This document shows, piece after piece, positions 5,342 to 9,008 of a stretch of 9,008 bases of DNA. The DNA comes from an uncultured Gemmatimonadota bacterium (GTDB lineage: Bacteria > Gemmatimonadota > Gemmatimonadetes > Longimicrobiales > Gaopeijiaceae), in NCBI GenBank assembly GCA_937136445.1, contig CAKZOQ010000213.1:1-9008 (forward strand). Direction: 5' to 3'. The notes below the pieces were generated by a model that was not told where the DNA came from, searched no databases, and saw only the letters and a program-made list of their open reading frames with translations. Position 1 is the first letter of the stretch. Every line of letters starts with the position of its first letter. The position numbers and the translations under genes were made by a program.

Positions 5342-7318
5342 ATGGCCGACCCCGCCCCGAATCACCACGCCAGCGAGACCGAGGCCCGGGAAGTAGCCGA
5401 AGCCGCCCGGGAGAAGGAGTGGGACCGGCGTAGCTTCGCCAAGGCGCTCTTCGAGGGCCGGTTCAACCTGGACCTCATCCACCCCATGCCGGAGCCCGAT
5501 CCGGAGGACGAGGAGCGCGCCCGCCCCTTCCTGGAGGAGCTCCAGGCCTACGCCGAGGAACACATCGACGGCGACGCCATCGACCGGGAGGGCCACGTCC
5601 CCCAGAAGGTCCTGGACGACCTGGCGGAGATGGGCGTCTTCGGTATGAAGATCCCCCGGGAGTACGGGGGCCTGGACTTCACCCAGACCTCCTACATGAA
5701 GGCCCTCCAGGTCATCGCGTCCTGCGACGGCTCCCTGGGTGCCTTCGTCTCGGCGCACCAGTCCATCGGCGTGCCCGGCCCTCTCATCAAGTTCGGCACC
5801 GAGGAGCAGAAGGAGCGCTACCTCCCCCGGCTGGCCCGCGGCGAGCTCAGTGCCTTCGCCCTCACCGAGCCCAACGTGGGCTCCGACCCCGCCAACCTGA
5901 GCACCTTCGCCGAGCTGAGCGAGGACGGCGAGCATTGGGTGCTCAACGGCGAGAAGCTCTGGTGCACCAACGGACCCCGTGCGGACATCATCATCGTCAT
6001 GGCCCGGACCCCCGCCCCCGAGGGCCGCAGCCGGAAGCCCATCAGCGCCTTCGTGGTGGAGACCGCCTGGGAGGGGGTGGAAACCAAGCACGTGAGCGAC
6101 TTCATGGGCCTCCGCGGGCTCTCCAACGGCGTCCTCACCTTCACCGACGTGAAGGTGCCGAAGGAGAACCTGGTATGGGGCGAGGGGAAGGGACTCAAGC
6201 TCGCCCTCATCACCCTGAACACGGGTCGCCTCGCCCTCCCCGCCTTCTGCTCCGCCGCCGCCAAGGCCTCCATGGAGATCTGCCGGGAGTGGGCCTCCGA
6301 GCGGGTGCAGTGGGGACGGCCGGTGGGGAAGCACGACGCCGTCGCGCAGATGCTGGGCACGATGGCCGCCGACGCCTTCGCCCTGGAGGCGGTCGTGGAC
6401 CTCACCGGCGCCATGGCAGACTCCGGCGACTTCGACATCCGTCTCGAGGCCGCCATCGCCAAGCTGTGGGGCACAGAGACCGGCTGGGATCTGGTGAACG
6501 ACGCCATGCAGATCCGGGGAGGCCGCGGGTACGAGACCCACGACTCCCTCCTGCGTCGGGGGGAGACTCCCTACCCGGTGGAGCGCTGGCTCCGGGACAT
6601 GCGGATCAACACGATCTTCGAGGGAAGCTCGGAGATCATGCGGCTCTTCATCGCCCGAGAGGCGGTGGACAAGCACTTCTCCGTGGCGGGCGACCTGGTG
6701 GACCCCAAGGCCTCCCTGGGCGCGAAGGCCAAGGCGCTGGTCCAGGCCGGGCTCTTCTACGCCTGGTGGTACCCCACCCGCTTCCTGGGCTTCAGTGGCT
6801 TCAAGTACGGTGAGTTCGATGCCCTGGCGCCCCACCTCCGCTATGTGGATCGCACCTCCCGCAAGCTCGCCCGGGCCACCTTCCACGCCATGGTCCGCTT
6901 CGGGCCCAAGCTGGAGCATCGCCAGGCCGTCCTGGGTCGGGTGGTGGACATCGGCGCCGAGCTCTTCGTCATGACCGCGGTGGCGGTGAAGGCCCACCAG
7001 ATGCTGGAGAAGGACGCCTCCGACGGGAGCCCGCGGACGCTGGCGGACCTCTACTGCCGCCAGGCCCGGCGCCGGATCCAGGATCGCTTCGACCACCTCT
7101 TCGACAACGACGACGTGGCCACCTACACCGTCGCCCAGGAGATGCTGGCCGGTCGCTACGCCTGGATGGAGGAGGGAATCGTCTCCACCCGCATCTACAA
7201 GGAGCGGCTCGCCGAACACCTCGCGGCCCACGACCAGGTGGAGCGGGCGGATCCCACCACGGAGCGGGGGGCGGAGGGTCGGCCCACCGCGGATCGGGAG
7301 CCGGTGGGGGCGGACTGA
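5342..7318 (+). CDS. acyl-CoA dehydrogenase, long VLCAD/ACAD9-like form
   Basis: 658 residues, longer than the roughly 380-400 of ordinary tetrameric enzymes because of an N-terminal lead (1-55, with SFAKALFEGRFNLDLIHP) and a C-terminal domain (about 445-635). Family members oxidise the alpha-beta bond of acyl-CoA with FAD, passing electrons to an electron-transfer flavoprotein. Domains in order: N-terminal helical (about 55-168), beta domain with the flavin/substrate motif FALTEPNVGSD (172-182) and WCTNGPRAD (207-215), then the helical C-terminal catalytic domain with ASERVQWGRPVGKH (318-331), QIRGGRGYE (390-398) and RWLRDMRINTIFEGSSEI. Glu427 in FEGSS is at the usual catalytic-base position. 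The extra C-terminal helical domain suggests a long-chain substrate, by analogy with VLCAD/ACAD9. The final ~25 residues are charged and low-complexity. No ETF, thiolase or ligase gene is adjacent, so its pathway partners are elsewhere. Family is certain; chain length is inference. Confidence 0.96.
   Translation: MADPAPNHHASETEAREVAEAAREKEWDRRSFAKALFEGRFNLDLIHPMPEPDPEDEERARPFLEELQAYAEEHIDGDAIDREGHVPQKVLDDLAEMGVFGMKIPREYGGLDFTQTSYMKALQVIASCDGSLGAFVSAHQSIGVPGPLIKFGTEEQKERYLPRLARGELSAFALTEPNVGSDPANLSTFAELSEDGEHWVLNGEKLWCTNGPRADIIIVMARTPAPEGRSRKPISAFVVETAWEGVETKHVSDFMGLRGLSNGVLTFTDVKVPKENLVWGEGKGLKLALITLNTGRLALPAFCSAAAKASMEICREWASERVQWGRPVGKHDAVAQMLGTMAADAFALEAVVDLTGAMADSGDFDIRLEAAIAKLWGTETGWDLVNDAMQIRGGRGYETHDSLLRRGETPYPVERWLRDMRINTIFEGSSEIMRLFIAREAVDKHFSVAGDLVDPKASLGAKAKALVQAGLFYAWWYPTRFLGFSGFKYGEFDALAPHLRYVDRTSRKLARATFHAMVRFGPKLEHRQAVLGRVVDIGAELFVMTAVAVKAHQMLEKDASDGSPRTLADLYCRQARRRIQDRFDHLFDNDDVATYTVAQEMLAGRYAWMEEGIVSTRIYKERLAEHLAAHDQVERADPTTERGAEGRPTADREPVGAD
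7283..7308. terminator. possible shared stem-loop at the convergent 3' ends
   Basis: CCCACCG (7283-7289) and CGGTGGG (7302-7308) form a perfect 7-bp inverted repeat with a 12-nt loop. It lies inside the last codons of the acyl-CoA dehydrogenase and 13 nt beyond the corA stop. No T-tract follows on either strand, so it is not a canonical intrinsic terminator. It could still protect 3' ends or slow polymerase. Confidence 0.3.
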
Positions 7319-7321
7319 CGC

Positions 7322-8446
7322 CTACAACCACCCCTTCCGTCGGAAGTAGAGCACCATCCCCATCCCCACCACGAACATGGCGCCGAGCAGCCCGAAGTAG
7401 CCCCACTCGAAGGCGAGTTCGGGCATGTATTCGAAGTTCATCCCGTAGATCCCGGCCATGAAGGTGAGGGGGATGAAGATGCTGGCCATGATGGTGAGGA
7501 CCTTCATGACCTCGTTGGTCCGGAAGCTGACGGTGGAGAGGTAGAGGTCCACCAGGCCGGAGATGACGTCGCGCAGCGACTCCACGGCGTCGATGACCTG
7601 CACCGCGTTGTCGTAGACGTCCCGCATGAAGAGCTGCGTCCGCTCGGTGAGGAGTTCGTTCTCCGAGCGTTGGACCGTCCCGAGCATCTCCCGGAGCGGC
7701 CAGATGGAGCGACGCACCACCATGATCTCCCGCTTGAGGGTGTGGAGCTCCCTCATGGTCTCCTCCGCGGGATCCAGGAGGACCCGTTCCTCCAGCCGCT
7801 CGGTGGCGTCCCCCACCGTCTCCAGCACGTGGTAGTAGTGGTCCACCACCGCGTCCATGAGGGCGTAGGCAAGGTAGTCCGGGCCCCGCTGTCGCAGACG
7901 GGAGCCGTCGGTGCGGATCCGCTCCCGCACTCCGGTGAAGACGTCACCGTAGCGCTCCTGGAAGGTTAGGACGTAGTTGGATCCCAGCACCAGGCTGAGC
8001 TGCTCCTCCACCACCACGTCGCGTTCCGCGTCCCACGCGAGCATGGGCAGGACCACATAGAGGTACCGGCCGTACTCCTCGAACTTGGCCCGCTGCCCCG
8101 GCGTGGTGATGTCTTCCAGGACCAGGGGGTGCAGCCCGAAGTAGGTGCCCATCTTCTCGATGAGCTGGACGTCGTGGAGGCCGTCCACATTGATCCAGCT
8201 CACCGTGGGCAGGTCCTTGAGGACGAAGCACTCCTCCACCGTCGCCTTCTCGTTCTCCTCCCAGCGACCCTCTTCGTAGTCGAAGAAACGAAGGCGGACG
8301 CGCTCCACCTTCGGCGGGGGCGCCACCAGCGTCCCGGGGGCGGCTCCCGGCGACCGGACGGCCCGGCGCACCAGCCGGCCCATGACCTTCGCCCCGTGCA
8401 GTGGATTCAGGGCGTCGCGGATGAGGTGGGGGTGCTTCTTGGACAA
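7322..8446 (-). CDS. corA: CorA-type magnesium/cobalt transport protein
   Basis: 374 residues, close to the usual CorA length (about 320-370). CorA forms a pentameric inner-membrane channel for Mg2+ and sometimes Co2+/Ni2+. The signature YGMNF (334-338) is intact between a first membrane segment (about 312-332, with the family proline in IFIPLTF) and a second (about 349-368). The loop carries MPE (341-343), and the protein ends in the basic RRKGWL. The cytoplasmic N-terminal domain includes SWINVDGLHD (83-92) and FGLHPLVLEDI (103-113), followed by the long charged coiled helix (about 195-310) expected of CorA. The start is TTG 8446-8444, supported by GGAG 6 nt upstream. The gene lies 35 nt after the ABC exporter gene, so they are probably cotranscribed. 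Its stop is 3 nt from the stop of the converging acyl-CoA dehydrogenase. The ~45-residue basic and Pro-rich lead before the soluble domain is longer than usual. Confidence 0.96.
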   Translation of the reverse strand: MSKKHPHLIRDALNPLHGAKVMGRLVRRAVRSPGAAPGTLVAPPPKVERVRLRFFDYEEGRWEENEKATVEECFVLKDLPTVSWINVDGLHDVQLIEKMGTYFGLHPLVLEDITTPGQRAKFEEYGRYLYVVLPMLAWDAERDVVVEEQLSLVLGSNYVLTFQERYGDVFTGVRERIRTDGSRLRQRGPDYLAYALMDAVVDHYYHVLETVGDATERLEERVLLDPAEETMRELHTLKREIMVVRRSIWPLREMLGTVQRSENELLTERTQLFMRDVYDNAVQVIDAVESLRDVISGLVDLYLSTVSFRTNEVMKVLTIMASIFIPLTFMAGIYGMNFEYMPELAFEWGYFGLLGAMFVVGMGMVLYFRRKGWL

Positions 8447-8482
8447 GGGGGTCTCCGAACTGGGGGTGGCGCCATCGGGGGT
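8428..8482 (+). repeat. four GGGGGT units across the exporter-corA junction, three at exact 15-nt period
   Basis: GGGGGT occurs on the plus strand at 8428-8433, 8447-8452, 8462-8467 and 8477-8482. The last three starts are exactly 15 nt apart. On the coding strand they read ACCCCC: one overlaps the exporter stop codon, one is mid-gap, one separates the corA Shine-Dalgarno from its TTG, and the fourth is inside corA codons 5-7. An 8-bp palindrome TGGCGCCA (8467-8474) sits between two units. Function unknown. Confidence 0.55.
8453..8456 (-). promoter_or_regulatory. Shine-Dalgarno GGAG deciding the TTG start of corA
   Basis: On the minus strand GGAG is followed by six bases (ACCCCC) and then TTG at 8446. 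This spacing supports the rare TTG start. The spacer itself is one copy of the repeated ACCCCC unit described for this junction. Confidence 0.6.
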
Positions 8483-9008
8483 CAGCCGCCGGCCAGGGCG
8501 TCCTCGAACTGCCGCTGGTAGAGCCGGCGGTACATCTCGCTCCGCTCCAGGAGTTCGGCATGGGTGCCCCGGTCCACGATCTCGCCGCCGGCCAGCACCA
8601 CGATGCGGTCGGCCCGGAGGACGGTGGACAGGCGGTGGGCGATGACCAGCGTCGTGCGGTCCACCATAAGGCGATCCAGCGCATCCTGCACCAGACGCTC
8701 CGACTCGGCGTCCAGCGAAGACGATGCCTCGTCCAGCACCAGCATGGGGGCCCGCTTCAGCATGACCCGGGCGATGGCCAGCCGTTGGCGCTGCCCGGCG
8801 CTGAGGGTGATGCCGCGCTCGCCCACGCGCTGATCCAGCCCGTTCGGCAGCTCATCCACGAAGACGTCGGCGTGAGCGGCCTCCACCGCCTCCCGGATCT
8901 CCGCCTCGCCGGCGTCGGGGTTCCCGTAGACCAGGTTCTCCCGCACCGTGCCGGCGAAGAGCATCGGCTCCTGGGGCACCAGACCGATGGCCGCCCGGAG
9001 CTCGGACA
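8482..9008 (-). CDS. ABC exporter, C-terminal part of the ATP-binding domain (5' part outside window)
   Basis: The last 174 residues of a protein that enters from the right edge. The visible part begins just before the Q-loop (PQEP, Gln12 of the fragment). It continues with the ABC signature LSAGQ (68-72, an A for the commoner second G), Walker B MLVLDE with catalytic Glu93, D-loop SSLD (96-99) and switch His124 in AHRLST. This order and the TVRENLVYGN and VVLAGGEIVDRGTHAELL stretches are typical of fused membrane/ATPase exporters of the MsbA/BmrA (ABC-B) type. Walker A and the membrane domain are off-window, so the substrate and the fused architecture cannot be confirmed. All visible catalytic elements are intact, giving no sign of decay. 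It ends 35 nt before corA on the same strand, suggesting one transcript. Confidence 0.93.
   Translation of the reverse strand, partial: SELRAAIGLVPQEPMLFAGTVRENLVYGNPDAGEAEIREAVEAAHADVFVDELPNGLDQRVGERGITLSAGQRQRLAIARVMLKRAPMLVLDEASSSLDAESERLVQDALDRLMVDRTTLVIAHRLSTVLRADRIVVLAGGEIVDRGTHAELLERSEMYRRLYQRQFEDALAGG

Noticed and set aside
3136..5343. 735-codon open frame on the minus strand opposite the membrane-protein and patatin genes
   Set aside because: Its translation is a Gly/Glu/Val/Arg/His-rich mix with no family motif, and it runs opposite two genes with clear motifs. Long antisense open frames are expected when third positions are almost all G or C.
5285..7231. 648-codon open frame on the minus strand opposite the acyl-CoA dehydrogenase
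   Set aside because: It mirrors the codon bias of the dehydrogenase, has no recognisable domain, and the plus-strand gene has complete catalytic motifs and a strong Shine-Dalgarno.

Overview
This 9-kb window is ordinary-looking, very GC-rich bacterial chromosome (well above 65% G+C by eye, third codon positions almost all G or C). A DUF5916/CBM9-like outer-membrane protein beside a long FadE-type acyl-CoA dehydrogenase, together with frequent GTG and TTG starts, suggests a Gemmatimonadota-like or similar high-GC Gram-negative. That assignment is inference from gene types, since no marker gene is present. I see no mobile element, CRISPR array, tRNA or rRNA.

Layout. (1) Positions 1-2206, minus strand: a secreted DUF5916-family protein with a signal peptide, an N-terminal CBM9-like domain and a predicted C-terminal outer-membrane beta-barrel. 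It is cut at the window edge but probably lacks only a few residues. (2) A divergent intergenic region of about 180 bp separates it from the plus-strand genes. (3) Plus strand: a polytopic membrane protein with a GT-C-like first-loop motif (2386-3993). A patatin-like serine lipase follows after 30 nt (4024-5265) and is probably in the same operon. A 658-residue acyl-CoA dehydrogenase (5342-7318) comes next, after a 76-nt gap that may hold its own promoter. (4) Minus strand, reading toward the dehydrogenase: the C-terminal half of an ABC exporter (8482-9008, entering from the right edge), then corA (7322-8446), with 35 nt between them. The dehydrogenase and corA converge with only 3 nt between their stop codons.

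Working together: the left and central genes fit envelope and lipid biology (outer-membrane barrel, possible lipid-linked glycosyl transfer, acyl-ester hydrolysis, fatty acyl-CoA oxidation). The right-hand pair is transport (exporter, divalent cation channel). No complete pathway is visible and each functional link is inference from adjacency. I found no clear new multi-gene system. The items most worth a second look are the GT-C-like protein with its distinctive C-terminal module, its pairing with the patatin, a 15-nt periodic G5T/AC5 repeat in the exporter-corA junction, and the tightly packed convergent 3' ends.
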